A stretch of 64,000 bases of DNA from Paraspadella gotoi (Eukaryota > Chaetognatha). Position numbers and translations under genes: made by a program. The DNA is taken from contig CM119269.1 in the NCBI GenBank assembly GCA_051294375.1, forward strand, positions 21,313,665-21,377,664, read 5' to 3'. The stretch's first letter is position 1. Each line of letters starts with the position of its first letter. Below, one piece after another: positions 12,631-23,956 of this stretch. A model generated the notes under the pieces. That model did no database searches. It worked only from the letters and a program-made list of their open reading frames with translations, and was not told the origin of the DNA.

Positions 12631-15068
12631 ACGACAACGATAACAGACGGCAGTGAGGAATCGGAAACTCACGAGTAACCGATGGTGTCGACCAAGGTGG
12701 ACAGATGCCGCAGCCCGCTGTCGTCGCAGTGATACAGCATTCGCTCGTCCTCCGGCACGAGGTCGACGTCGTGGAAGATGAAGCAGCGGATGTCGGGGCG
12801 CACCTCGCGGACGAAACGGAACCCTACGTTGTAGAGTTTTCCTGAATTGATTGATATACTGATTTAAATTGAAGTTTAAATCGATTTTTATACTAAATTG
12901 TGATTAGTATGCTGGCCTCGACTCGACTCGAGCTATGGAACAAAAAATGAGATTCTTTTTCATGCTCTTTCTTTGCACACTGTGGTTGAGTAAAGAGTAA
13001 TATAAATATTTACATGAAGGCAACTGGAATTTATGTTCATCTAAAAGTTCCTTTCCTTTCGACTGATATCGTCCATTACCTTTGTTGAATAGCTTATGCT
13101 TTTCTCCCCCTTGCTCCACAACAAAGATTTGATAATCAAGCTTTTGTCTTTGAAGTAAAGGATGCAGTATTTTTAACAGATAAAAGAGGTGAAATTCTCG
13201 ATCCCTGAAAAAAAATGAAATAAAATTTAATTATACAACATTTTATTTATTGGATAGCAAAAATTATAATCGTGTGTCACCGCACTATAAAATTGTGTTT
13301 ATTTAAACTTTATGTTGCGACGGCATGAAAAAATAACCTGAAACTGATGATGATGGCGACGGATTGTTTGGCCAAGCAATCATCTGGCCTCCAAGCTCCG
13401 CCCTTGATTACTCCTTGCAAGCTCAAGCTAAAAGAAATAGTTGAAGATCATAATTCATCAATATAAACCCTTATTTTCATCTTGTTACAATGTTACATTA
13501 TTCACTTTTAAGATTTCTTTAGTGGGCGAAATACAATTTAGTATATACTACAATATTTATTAGTTGAATAAAATATTACTCACGTGATATTTTTATCGAA
13601 TTTCGTCGCATTTGATGAGCTTCTCTTGATGTGGTCTTGCCAGGCGGCGAAAGTAGGGAATCCATCACGTCGCCAAAGAAGACCTTCAAATATTTGGTTT
13701 TCATTTAAAACTTATTTTTTTGACGGCTGAACTTGTAGTCGGGCATTGCCTAGGTTCACCCCGCCTATAAACATGACACTTACAGTTGTGACCCCGTGGC
13801 TCATTGAGTAAAGCCATCAGCTCATGACCACTAGGTACCGGGTTTAATCCCAACCCGGTACCTACCCTGTGGGAAGAGTGAGGACGGCCGTAAGCCGCCT
13901 TGGGGGTGTGGCAAACCCTCAAGCCTGGTTCCAAGCCCAGAACCCGTTCCATGTCTGCTAGAGGGGGTTATAGAAGTTACGGATAGTCATCTTCTGCCCA
14001 CTTAGCGCCTTATCCACAAACTACATGAACTTGGAGAATCCAAGAGCAACTGCTGTAATTAAAGCTTTTTGCATAACATGTTATATTTTTACGCGCCATT
14101 CCTTCACAAAATGAGGATGAAGAATGATGACTTTTGACATTTGTCCCTACACTTTTTCTGACAGCAATCCCCTTGAATATACGTATTATTGTTTTTTCGA
14201 TTTTTTTTTTGCTCTTAATTCTGTCTGCCACAGAAGATAATATGAAAATATTGTGGAGAATATACTGCCACAATACACATCGAAATATTTCACAAATGTG
14301 GTTTTGCTTTTACACAGATGCCCTCATTAAGAGACATTGAATTGTTATTACACTAAGCGTGTAATGATGTTAAAACAACATTGTACTTATATTAAGGTTA
14401 AAATTTACTTTTAACTGTTTTAGCCAAATACTTTTTTCTCAGAAATACTTACCCAGATCTCCGTTCGGCGCGCAGGGCTCCAGTTTTGAGCCCCTGAAGA
14501 GAACGCGTTTAAAATGATCTCTGAGAGTTTCGTTGAACGAAAAGTCGAAGCCTTGGATCGAGAGGTCGATAAATGACGAGGAGTTTGATCCGGTGTGGTT
14601 GAAGCCAATGGGCGTGGCAGCGGAGAAAGATTTGGCGTCGACAACTACGGATATAAACCCATCTTTTGTTTTCATATTTGAAACGAATCCAAATCCCAAC
14701 TCTGATAATCACGATAATGAATCTTACCCGGAATTGAGAATTTGCCATTTATCTTTCCCTCGACGGAGGGCGTGACCTTGGCGGGTTTGGGAAGTTCGAA
14801 CTGACCCGAGAGAAACGAGTCGACAGACTGATAGGCGATCTGCGGGACTCTCATCCCGAGAGGCTTTGATTTCTTCCGTTTATCAGTGGTGAACGACAGT
14901 GGGCCTGCGTTTAAAAAGACCAAAAGCACAAGTTAATGAAAAAAAACTTTACCTACAGCAAAGATTTGAGAAAAATTACAAATTAAATTACAAATAATTC
15001 TTACCAGATATAAAAATTATAAAAACGATGACTGTGACACCTTTATAAAAAAAGGATCTGGCCAACAT
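10762..15068 (-). CDS. Beta-1,4-galactosyltransferase family (GT7) enzyme, 11 coding exons
   Basis: Coding exons in order: 15068-15005, 14904-14728, 14644-14453, 13710-13584 (or from 13683), 13427-13338, 13204-13080, 12841-12673, 12357-12221, 11929-11824, 11163-10997, 10907-10762. All have GT-AG borders and matching phases, giving about 499 residues. The protein begins MLARSFFYKG followed by a hydrophobic signal anchor (Golgi type II protein), then a stem of about 150 residues. The catalytic domain shows GGAWRPDDC, VAIIISFRDRE (family IIIPFRNRE), QRQKLDYQIFVVEQ, FIFHDVDLVP (metal-binding DVD), YWGWGGEDDD (acceptor and catalytic motif) and YTMLSHK. The family transfers galactose or GalNAc from UDP-sugar to N-acetylglucosamine or related acceptors with Mn2+. 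Paralogue assignment is not possible by eye. The Ser/Ala-rich C-terminus from the last exon extends past the usual end, and the exon 4 acceptor is uncertain. Confidence 0.9.
11250..11381 (-). mobile_element. Hammerhead-bearing short element in a galactosyltransferase intron
   Basis: 132-bp segment flanked by a perfect 12-bp direct repeat, TAATATTAGATT (11238-11249 and 11382-11393), read as a target-site duplication. The element lies in the same sense as the host gene. Its layout matches the copy at 39282-39403: about 40 nt of leader, the ribozyme, then an AATAAAAATCGTTG-like segment and a tail. Confidence 0.75.
11295..11350 (-). ncRNA. Type I hammerhead ribozyme
   Basis: On the minus strand the core CTGATGA (11339-11333) is followed by stem II (GGCTT/AAGCC), then GAAACTTGTA. 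The A-U and C-G pairs close a minimal stem III with loop UU, and cleavage is predicted after GUA, between 11306 and 11305. Stem I forms from TTTGAAG with CTTTAAA plus CA/TG. All invariant core residues are present. Confidence 0.75.
12546..12629. repeat. (GA)n microsatellite in a galactosyltransferase intron
   Basis: Pure GA array between coding exons 7 and 8 of the minus-strand gene. A shorter GA array at 12380-12400 lies just upstream of the exon 8 acceptor. Confidence 0.95.
13785..14030 (+). mobile_element. tRNA-derived SINE (family B) inside the galactosyltransferase gene
   Basis: The plus strand carries an A-box-like TGGCTCATTGAGTAA and a B-box-like GGGTTTAATCCC at tRNA-like spacing, with CCGGGTTTAATCCCAACCCGG able to form a T-arm. 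A body without coding capacity follows, containing CTTGGGGGTGTGGCAAACC. It is unrelated to the SINE repeated at 47-63 kb. It lies about 75 bp from the exon 4 acceptor, in antisense orientation to the gene. The 3' boundary is approximate. Confidence 0.6.
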
Positions 15069-15086
15069 TTTTGTAGGCACCGCACA
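15069..15086 (-). other. 5' untranslated part of the first coding exon of the galactosyltransferase gene
   Basis: A pyrimidine-rich acceptor (TTTTTCAG) ends just upstream of 15086 on the minus strand, 18 nt before the ATG. A non-coding first exon and the promoter therefore probably lie at higher coordinates. They were not identified. Confidence 0.5.
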
Positions 15087-15883
15087 CTGAAAAATGAAGA
15101 AAAAATTATCTATTATGAGGCTAAATATTTTAAATAATCCGGATAAAACTTCGACTTTAAAAAAATTTATAAAAAAGTTGAATGAAAAAATCGTAAATCT
15201 ATTAAATGCACGTAAAAAAAAAGAAGAAAAATTACTGAGTTGGAATAATTAAGTCATGTTGGTTTTTGAGAAGTTAGGTTTGATTTGGAATGCACCGCGT
15301 TGGTAAGCTTTCGTTTTTGGTCGATGTTTGTGGACAAAGAGAAGCCAACAGGATTCGAGATGTAATTTCCGACGAGATGCAGAGACCGGCTTTTCTCGTC
15401 ATTCTTGCATGCGGAGAATAATAGGTAATAGATAATTACGAGATTCCAAGATCTGATTCATCGATTTCGGTCGATGGTTAAACCGCATTATGTTACAGGA
15501 CGCATATTTAAAAACAGTTTTGACTTTTCAATGTAATATTCAGAAATGAATTTTATAATTGAACACCGGCCTCGTTTTATTTTTCAACACGAAACGAGCA
15601 AAAATATTCAGTAAAAATAAAGGAGGAAATTTCTAAGGAGTCAAAGGTCGTGAAATAACACAAACGTTTGTTTTGACAAATGTGACTGAAATGAAAAGAC
15701 GACTGTGAAGAAGAAGATGAATAGAAACCTTGAAAACCGCAAAGACAAACGGAAAAATTACAACAATTCTCAGAATTTTATGAGGAAATTTGAAATTTTG
15801 AGGTTATTCATATTATAAAGTAATTTTGAAAACCCGACAATTTCAGAATAATCTGGATAGAATCTTTCTCTCTCTCTCTCTCT

Positions 15884-15923
<40 letters not shown>

Positions 15924-16500
15924 TCATAGAAAGAAAGTGAAAGAGAAAAAATTGAAGGACCAAAAGAACCAGAGGAAGAACGCCAGTACGATATGTTTCG
16001 AGCACGGAGCGACTCGGAGTAAACGACAACAACGACGACGAATAGGACAAAAGAACGGCGTTCGTCGTATAAATAGACGCGCGTCCATTTGGTTTTATTG
16101 TCGCCTTGCTCAAATGTGGACGCTTCGCCGACAAGTCGTCGACGTTCCCAAGTTGGCTCAAAGTGTAGAAAAAAGTGGAGAAAAAGTGGACAAAGAGTCG
16201 GTAGAAAAAAATGGGGAGTTATTTCGTTCAAACGGTAGAATTAAAAATGTTGGGGAAAAAAAGTTTAACTTTAGTAGAAATTGGTTGGAGTACGAAGTAA
16301 TTTTGAAGGCGACTTATGATTTTATTATGAATTACTGATTATTTAGCCGTTTAATCAGTATTTCAGAAGTAACAAAAACAGAGTAAAAAGTGAGTAAAGA
16401 AAAATTTTAAATCCGTCAGTGAAATTAAAAATTCATCTTATAGTCTGCGAAAACCGACAGAACCCTAGGAAAAAGGTCGAATATCTACTAAGAATCAGAG
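15087..16500. other. Upstream flank of the galactosyltransferase gene; AT-rich, no gene recognised
   Basis: Holds a (CT)n microsatellite at 15865-15918 and a purine-rich stretch. The open frame at 15937-16338 (plus) is Arg/Lys-rich with no recognisable similarity. The gene's promoter and non-coding first exon probably lie in this stretch. Confidence 0.5.
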
Positions 16501-16519
16501 AAAAGTCGCCATTGACACG

Positions 16520-17135
16520 TAAAAGCTAAAATAGTCAAACAAAAAATCGGCAAAGAGTGGGCAAATCGTCGGCAAAGAGTTGGTAATAGGTGGGCAAAGC
16601 GTAATCAAAGAGTCGGCAATAAGTGGGCAAAGCTTAATCAAAGAGTTGACAATAAATGGGCAAAGCGTTGGAAAAGAGTCGGCAAGGCATCGGCAAAGCA
16701 TTCACAAAAATATTGCAATAAGTAGTTAAAGAGTTGGAAATAAGTGAGCAAAGCGTTGGCAAAGCATAAGCAAAAAGTCAGCAATAATTGGGCAAAGCGT
16801 AGTCAAAGAATCGGCATTAAGTGGGAAAAGCATAAGAAAAGAGTTGACAATAAGTGGGCAAAGCATCGGTAATGCATCGGCAAAGCAAAGGCAAAGAGTT
16901 TGCAATAAGTGGGTAAAGCATAATCAAAGAGTCGACAATAAGTCGGCAAAGCATCGGCAAAGAGTCGGGAAGGCATCGGCACAGGGTAGGCAAAAAGTAG
17001 GCAATAAGGGGGAAAAGCGTAGGCAAAGAGTTGGCAAAGAATCAATTAAGAGCTAGCAATGCATAGAAAAAAGTCCGCTAAAAGCCGGCAAAGAGTCTTC
17101 AATGCGTCGGAAAAGAGTCGGCAAAGTTTCAGTAA
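16520..17135. repeat. Minisatellite of 11-bp subunits arranged as 33-bp units
   Basis: About 600 bp built from 11-mers such as GGCAAAGAGTC, GGCAATAAGTG and GGCAAAGCGTA, usually ordered in threes, giving a 33-bp unit. Because 33 is divisible by three, the minus strand stays open and reads as an 11-residue Leu/Pro/Cys-rich repeat. This looks like a by-product of the period and not a gene. Confidence 0.9.
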
Positions 17136-19544
17136 TAAGTCGGCAAAGCAAGACAACAACGAGTCGGAAAAGCGCCGGTAAAATCGGCGTCGCAACGACG
17201 GTCACGAAACGACGCCGACCGACGCAAGTTTTGCTTCCAGCCGACGACTTTAACAACGACGACGACGACGACCACATTCGAAGTAATGAGGGAGACGTTA
17301 TCCTCGTTGATGTCCTCGGCGTCGATGACATTTTTTATTCCATCTTCCATCCGCTCGTTTTTGATGCCGCGTGGCGGCGTTTTCTGTTTCTTCTGGGGTA
17401 GTTTATGGGAATTTCCCACTGAGTAATAAATATATCTGGCTTACTGCGTTAAATACAAAATGTAGCTCGTAGAATGTTTTTGTGAATCGTAGTTTCATAT
17501 TTGTTTTAAGGTAGGAGGTCGCTGGTTAAACATTCGCAATGACTCGTACAATGGAGAACAGAAAAATTCCGGTTAAGTCTTTGAATTACCAAAAGCTCTC
17601 AGTTAATTAATTAAAAAAAGAATAATTTCTTAAGCCGAAATTAAGTTCTTTTTGTTAATACAATTTAATACAATTAATTTAATACAATTTGCTGCAATTT
17701 TTTGCGAGTCGGACGCGATAGCCAACTTATTGATTTTGACTGACGCTAGTGTTGCTTCGTCGGTGATACTCGAACGTTATTGCAACAGCTAATCTGTCGA
17801 TGGGCGGAGCTGTTGCACGGTTCCAGCCAAGCGAAACGAAAATACCCCGTTTTCTCCTCGAAGCGTCGTAACGAAATATAAAAGCGCGAGAAAGATATTT
17901 GTGTGAAAATGGTTTCGACTTTTCGCTTTATGAAAAGGGACGACGAGGACGACGACGAAGAGAACGACGACGACGACGACGACGACGATGATGAAACCGT
18001 CAATTCCCTGAACTGAGAAAAAAGGACAAGGAAAGACGACGAAGATATAAAGAAGAGGAGGAGGAGGAGGAGGAGGAGGAGGCGCGAATGAGGAGGACGA
18101 GGGGAAGTCGATGACGACCATCAAAAGCGTGAGGAAGAGGAAGGACTCTCTGTAAGAACGTCGAGTCCTCGACAAAAAGTCAAACTTGGACTAAGGCTGT
18201 TAAAAAAAAAAAACTTTTGGAAAATGAGAAAGAATCAAAGCATTTTTGAGGAAGTTAATGACAAAGACAAAGACAAAGACAAAGACAAAGACATTTAAAC
18301 GAGAAGTCACACAGTTGCTTCTTTTTACCGACCTTTCATTTTTTCTCTTTGTCTTTTTATTATCAAGCAAAAAGAGAAACGAAAACGTACAAGAAGAACG
18401 CGCCTAGTGGAGCGTGGTGGCGAACTAATGTTCAGATATTGTTCAGATTTTGCCATAAGCCTATCACTCCCCTAAAGATTCCTGTAAAAATTTTTTTTCT
18501 CATCGGCAATCTTTTATAATGTATACTGTATATTGTGCAGTGTACAGTACACAGTACACAGTGTACAGTTCTGTACACTATAAATATAAAGTGTAAAACG
18601 AAAGAAATGCCTCCGGACTTTAGAAATACGAAATGTGATAAGAAAAAAAATAGTCAATCTTCATATCATTCCAACAACAACTACAAACACAACAACAACA
18701 ACAACAAAAACAGTAACAACAACAAGGCCTTTGTTGTCTATTTTATCTCTGTGTTTCGTCAAAATCAAATCTGAAAATTTTAAAAAGTTAAAAAAGCGCG
18801 ACGCAATGTAATGAAAAAAACGGTTTTCTTGGCTTATGATCCGCGGTTGAATTGACACGATAAAGGAAGAAAGGAATAGAGAAAGAGAGGAAGAAAAAAA
18901 GGTAAGAAAAAAGGAAACTAGTGAAAAAATTGACAAAAATGTTGCATTGCATCGTCGATTTAGTCAGCGTACCAGTCACGATCCTTACGTGACTTAATGT
19001 GAATTAATAGACGGAGAGAGGAAATAAATATTAACGTGTCTACATTGAAAGGATCGTAAATATAGACGATGCTTAGTCGATTACAAGGAAGATGAAAAAG
19101 AAGAAAAAAAATGAAGAAAGGAAATAATTTTTTGAGAATAAAAAGGAGAAGAAGATAAGAAGAAGGAATGAGGGAAGGAAAGAAAAAGAAAAGAAGAGGA
19201 CGAAGAGTGGCAATAGACGCGAGCGATGATAAGAAAAGGAAAAGGAAGTGAGAGCTGGAATTCTTTATGTGATTGAAGGATTAAGAAGAGAAACGAGAGT
19301 GAGAGTTTGACGTATTCAGTCTTTACTTTCCTTTTTTTTCTTTCTTTTCCTTTCTTTTTTTTCTTTCTTTGTTCTTTTCTTTTATATTGTCTATATATAT
19401 TTGTTACTATATTCATTACTAAATTTATTTATACAATTTGTACAGCGACGAGGTTGCTTACCGCCACAGCTTCTTGATTATTTTTTTTTCTTTCTCTTTT
19501 CGTTTTTGGTCCTTTCTTTAAAAAAGGAAAATAAATCGTAATTA

Positions 19545-19581
<37 letters not shown>

Positions 19582-19650
19582 CTTCGGATAGAAACGGCGA
19601 GACGGAAATGAGGTATCAAGGTAACGATGTCGTTTTCCAGGAGGAGAGAA
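17136..19650. other. Intergenic stretch rich in GAC, GAG and CAA low-complexity DNA
   Basis: Contains GAC arrays at 17250-17270 and 17940-17993, a GAG array at 18055-18082, a GACAAA hexamer array at 18258-18297, a GTGTAC-rich palindromic cluster at 18533-18590, a CAACAA stretch at 18670-18725 and a GTC array at 19548-19580. No coding exon was recognised. Confidence 0.55.
18533..18590. repeat. Cluster of overlapping palindromes around GTGTACAGTACAC
   Basis: TACAGTACACAGTACACAGTGTACAG can fold on itself in several registers. No protein-binding family can be named from this alone. Confidence 0.6.
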
Positions 19651-19651
19651 A

Positions 19652-19912
19652 ACAGGACGGGAAAAGAGAAGGCGGGAAGAGTGAGGTGGGAAGTGGCAGT
19701 GGAGAGAGAGGCCGGGAGAAAGTGCGATGGGAAGTGGCAGAGTAGAGAGAGGCCGAAGCGAGTGAGATGGGAAGTGGCAGAGTAGAGAGAGGCGGAAGAG
19801 TGAGATGGGAAGTGGCAGAGTAGAGAGAGACCGGAAGAGAGTGAGATGGGAAGTGGCAGAGTAGAATAGGCCGGAAGAGAGTGAGATGGGAAGTGGCATA
19901 AGAGTAGAAAAA
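19652..19912. repeat. Minisatellite, ~41-bp unit, about six copies
   Basis: The unit contains GAGTGAGATGGGAAGTGGCA followed by GAGTAGAGAGAGGCCGGAAGA. Copies differ by small indels. All minus-strand frames through it read as Ser/Leu/Pro/His repeats. Confidence 0.93.
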
Positions 19913-20085
19913 GGACGAAAACAAGGTTTAAAAGGGAATGAAAGAAAAAATCAACCAGACAAAGAATATAGGAGAGAATCGAATTCATTTTTCTATCTTA
20001 GTTATGTCTTTCATATTAAAACTTATATAAGTCTTGACTACAAGCTTACAGGGACTTGCTTTGTCAGAATAATGGAGGCCTTAAA

Positions 20086-20155
20086 CTACCAAAGCCTGTC
20101 CAGGGTCAGGGGCAAGATAGCTTATTTATTGAATGAATGGATAATTATTATTAAA
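20086..20155 (+). repeat. Dispersed ~65-bp repeat, copy 1
   Basis: Shares CCAAAGCCTGTC, GTCAGGGGCAAGATAGCT and TGAATGAATGGATAAT with a second copy at 23896-23956. It is probably a fragment of a short interspersed element; its full extent could not be defined. Confidence 0.6.
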
Positions 20156-20711
20156 GCTTACTTTAAAAAAAAATTTATTAACGATATTGTTAGATAATTA
20201 AATTAATCATGTAAGATTTCTGAATGCATAATAAAATTGTCGAAAAGGTAAGAAATACATAAAGTATTTGACCATTTAAGCATATTCGTTATAATCTTCC
20301 TATAACTTTATTTTACTTACATGAAAAAAATTAAATAGGTTTAATTTGGATAGTGATGAAAAGTTTAAAATCTGGTGAATTGAAGATAAGACATAACACT
20401 CTCATGTTCAGAAACGACCACTAAAAATATTAACGTGTATGGATTTTATCGTATGCAATATGATGCGCGCGCATTAAAATGACTAAATGTTTTGAAAACA
20501 TCCACGACGCCTTATAGTTGCTTAAATTTTTTTTTTCATTGAATATAAAAGTAAAAAGCCAGAAAAAACTTTTGCCGCTCATTTTATTATTGTATCTCAA
20601 ATCGTTAAGACACGAAAGGACGTTAAGTTGTGTCTTGAAAAAGGGTCTTATATAGGACGAAAAGGACGGTAAAAGACTAAGGACCTGAGTGGATGTGAAA
20701 AGAATAAAAAG

Positions 20712-20713
<2 letters not shown>

Positions 20714-20773
<60 letters not shown>
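20714..20773. repeat. (GA)n microsatellite
   Basis: Pure GA array of about 60 bp. Confidence 0.95.
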
Positions 20774-20778
<5 letters not shown>

Positions 20779-21655
20779 CACACCATCGAGGGTTCTTCCG
20801 TTTCTCCCTGGCTTTTCGATCTCAAACACTGGCTTCTTTACCTGCGCAGCATCCCTTGTCGAAAAACGGAGACTCGATCGGAATGTGACTTCACCCTGAA
20901 AACGACCTTGTCTTGGACGTTGATCGTTTACGAAGAAGGAGGAGGAGATGAGAGGAGATTAAATCGAACGAGGAAAGTAGGAAGATGAGAGAAGATGAAG
21001 AAAAAAGGGAGGAGGGAGGAAAGGAGGTCAATTGAGCTTTGGAAGAGGAAGCGGTGAAAGGCGAGGACAAGATCCTCGTTCCGTTTCGAACGGAGAGACG
21101 CGTACAATAAGATGAGAGAGATGATGGATAAAGATGGATCCATCCTTCGATCCGCAACCGACATCAGTCTTTATACATGGCTTGAAATTTAAGTTAAACG
21201 CCTGGTTCGTTGGGCGACGACAATGAAAAAGCCTTTTTCTATCAACTTGCTATCGTTCTGGAGAGTTACATTTATCGTATAAATTAGTATATAGCAATTA
21301 TCACTCAGTGAAGCTTTTAAAAAAGGACCAGAGCTTGGAGAGAAAAAAGATATCTGAGTGCGCGTAATGACAGCAAACATATAAATATCGCCATCAACAT
21401 CAACAACACATATATGATTCTAAAAGACGCACAAAATACAAAACTGCTCTTTTTTTTTCGCCCGGCAAATGAATCGTTCGAGACGGTTTTCTCTTTTTTT
21501 TTTCTGTTGCGAAGACGAATGAAAAAAGATTAAAGAGGCGCTTTAAAAGTTGCGCCGGAAGAAAGGAGAAAATAATGAGGGCCTCTCTCTTTTTTTTTCT
21601 TCTCTCTAATTTCCTTCTTTTTCCTCCACAATTCGTCGCCTCGTTGGAGCGAAAA

Positions 21656-21656
21656 C

Positions 21657-21744
<88 letters not shown>

Positions 21745-21746
21745 AA
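21656..21746. repeat. (GAAA)n microsatellite
   Basis: Tetranucleotide array, the reverse complement of the TTTC motif at 1769-1881. Confidence 0.95.
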
Positions 21747-22379
21747 AGGGAGGAAAGGAAAAAAAGTTATAGAAAAAAAAATACAAATTTGAAAGAAAAA
21801 TGAGTTTTTGCGTCTTAATTCTTTATTTCTATGAGAGTTGATTGTCTCTTTCCTTTCTTTCATTCCCTCCATCTTTTCTGAAAGTATTTTCTGTAATTTA
21901 AAAAAAAAAAATAATTTGGCTTTCATAATATTTTCTTGCAAGTGCGTTTCTGTAATCGAGTCTCTATCAGTACATGTGATAATGTTCTTCTGCCTCTCTC
22001 TCTCGCTCGCACGGTCTCTTTCCCTCCCCCTGACTGCAACGTGAGTAAACGTATCTGTGAATAGAATCCTGGTCTTTTCGCGGCCATTCTGTAAACTGGA
22101 TGCACTACTATCCAATCCAAAACTGAGAGGATCACTTAGTTTTCACTCCCCGTTTTATTACAAAAAATTCTTCTTTACTTCCTTTTCCCTTCTTTTCCTC
22201 GACATCCCGTATCTCTTTTTGTCCTTTATTCCGCCACCCTTAACCTTCATTTCACCCTGCTCTCCATGTCTCTTCCTCCTCTTCCTCTTCCTCCTAGAAC
22301 TATTTTGACGCGCTTTTCCCAGTTTTGCCCCAAAGTGATCAACTTTTACTCTGCCCACTAAAGGCTTCTCGTCTCCAAA

Positions 22380-22661
22380 CCAATCGGTCCCCCCGCGAGA
22401 GAGAGAAAGAGAGAGATTCCTTCCTACTTTCCTGCGGTCCGGCTAATCGGATTGACGCTAGTAATTGGTTTCCACCAATCAGAAGAACTGCAGGACCCTT
22501 TTTCGTTTTAGAGGAAAGCTTTTTTTTTTTGGTTTTGGCCAATCGAACAACACTGGATAATTTTCGACCAATCATGGTATCGCCCTGGCCTGTCTCAGCC
22601 AATAGACGTCCGTGACGCTTCTTAAGACGACATGTATCTCTCTTTTTTAGTTGAGACCAAT
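22380..22661. promoter_or_regulatory. Cluster of CCAAT (NF-Y-type) boxes
   Basis: CCAAT pentamers occur on the plus strand at 22380, 22475, 22539, 22568, 22599 and 22657, and as ATTGG at 22464. That is seven in 282 bp, most as CCAATC or CCAATSR with the flanks favoured by NF-Y. The spacing is roughly 30-65 bp. Such arrays are typical of housekeeping promoters. No TATA box or transcription start could be fixed, and the regulated gene is unknown. Confidence 0.45.
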
Positions 22662-23487
22662 GAGAATTAGGCTTCTTTTTTTAGGCCGCCCCATTCTTTC
22701 TTTTCTTACTTTTTTCCAGCAAGTGCGAAACAGTAACTCCATTAACAGAAAAGTGCTTTAGTTTATATTTAATTTTTTCTTTTTAAAATTGAAACGGAAA
22801 TTACTGTGAAGCAGTGTACGCATAGATAAAAAATATTCAGAAGATCGTAAGTAGTAAGAGGTGAATTAGACCTAAATAGGGTAACGATAACCGTTAACAG
22901 TTAACGGTTATTAACGGTTAAAAATAATTTTAACCTAACCGTTAATATATTTATTTTAATGGTTAAATTTGGTTAATTTTTAAATATTATTTTTTTATTT
23001 TTTTGTATAAAATCTTTGATTTTTTAAAAGAAAAGTATTTTTTTCTTTTCCTCTCATATTCTTTTCTCCTTTTCTCTCTCTTTTCAATTTTTTCCTATTT
23101 TTTTCCTTTGTTATTTTCAACCCTTTTAATATTTTTTCTATACTAATCTCCTTTTGTACCTTTCTTTTTCTTTCTCTCTTTTCTTCACATTTTTTTCTCC
23201 CTTTTTTTTTACCTTTTTCATTTTTTTTCTTCCCGTCCAGTATATTTTCCCTTTTTCTTACTTATTTTCTCCCAATTTTTTTTTCGTTTTTCCTTTCAAT
23301 TAATTTTATGCATTTACATCAAAATAGTTTGCTCAAACCAATTTTTCATTTACTAACTAACTAAAATGTGTACCTATCTGAAATAGAAGATAAAAAAAGA
23401 TTCAGGAGCAAGGGTTAAAGATAAAATAACATTAAATACTTTAGTTTGATTTAAATAATAATATTTTAAATTTAAAGTTAAATTATA

Positions 23488-23729
23488 TATTGTGTATAGA
23501 TTTCGTTGTGTTTCAAATTTAGAGAGGAAAACAATTTATTTGTTTTGTTTCAACAAATTTTTAGGACATTTTTTAGGACATGTTTCAACTTTACAGTTAG
23601 AGTCTTCATCAGTATTGCAGCATCATTGCAGCATTGCTGATGAAGACTCTAATTGTAGAGTCAAAACATATCCGAAAAAATGTCCTAAAAATTTGTTGAA
23701 ACAAAACAAATAAATTGTTTTCCTCTCTA
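23488..23729. mobile_element. Nested inverted-repeat element with two hammerhead cores
   Basis: 242-bp element inside the hAT-like transposon, bounded by a perfect 14-bp direct repeat, AAAGTTAAATTATA (23474-23487 and 23730-23743). Arms of about 95-105 bp are near-perfect inverted copies (AGAGAGGAAAACAATTTATT on the left reappears complemented on the right). The centre holds two CTGATGA cores on opposite strands (23612-23606 minus and 23637-23643 plus). The arrangement looks like two head-to-head copies of the short hammerhead element. Confidence 0.8.
23575..23625 (-). ncRNA. Degenerate hammerhead ribozyme motif
   Basis: On the minus strand CTGATGA is followed by an imperfect stem II (GACTCT...AAAGTT) and GAAACATGTC, the same stem III and cleavage triplet as at 39354. 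Stem I pairing is poor. The plus-strand partner has AAAACATATC in place of GAAACATGTC and is probably inactive. Confidence 0.45.
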
Positions 23730-23895
23730 AAAGTTAAATTATAAAATTAACCGATTTTAACAGTTAACAGTTAAAAATATTAGTTTTAACGGTTAAGCGA
23801 AATTTCTCAAAAATTAATGGTTATCAGAACCCTAGACCTAAACTAAAAGATTGAAGAGAACTAAAAAAAAATTATCTTGTAAGAGCGATGAAAAC

Positions 23896-23956
23896 CACCA
23901 AAGCCTGTCTAAAGTCAGGGGCAAGATAGCTCGTTTATTAAATGAATGGATAATTT
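23896..23956 (+). repeat. Dispersed ~65-bp repeat, copy 2
   Basis: Second copy of the segment at 20086-20155, same orientation, with a few substitutions. The sequence after it, TATATTGGTTGTACCAATTT, recurs at 25761-25780. Confidence 0.6.

Larger units (their letters stand above)
22877..23834. mobile_element. hAT-like non-autonomous DNA transposon
   Basis: Flanked by a perfect 8-bp duplication, GACCTAAA (22869-22876 and 23835-23842). The ends begin TAGGGTAACGATAACC and, read inward from the other side, TAGGGTTCTGATAACC: a 16-bp inverted repeat with 13 matches. Both subterminal regions are rich in GTTAAC/CCGTTAA motifs. The 8-bp duplication and TAGGGT ends are characteristic of the hAT superfamily. 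There is no transposase frame; the interior is pyrimidine-rich and carries a nested insertion. Confidence 0.85.

Noticed and set aside
16520-17135. CRISPR array
   Set aside because: Contiguous degenerate tandem repeats without unique spacers, in an animal genome.
23637-23690. Active plus-strand hammerhead in the nested element
   Set aside because: The GAAA core strand reads AAAA and the cleavage triplet is changed, so it should be inactive.
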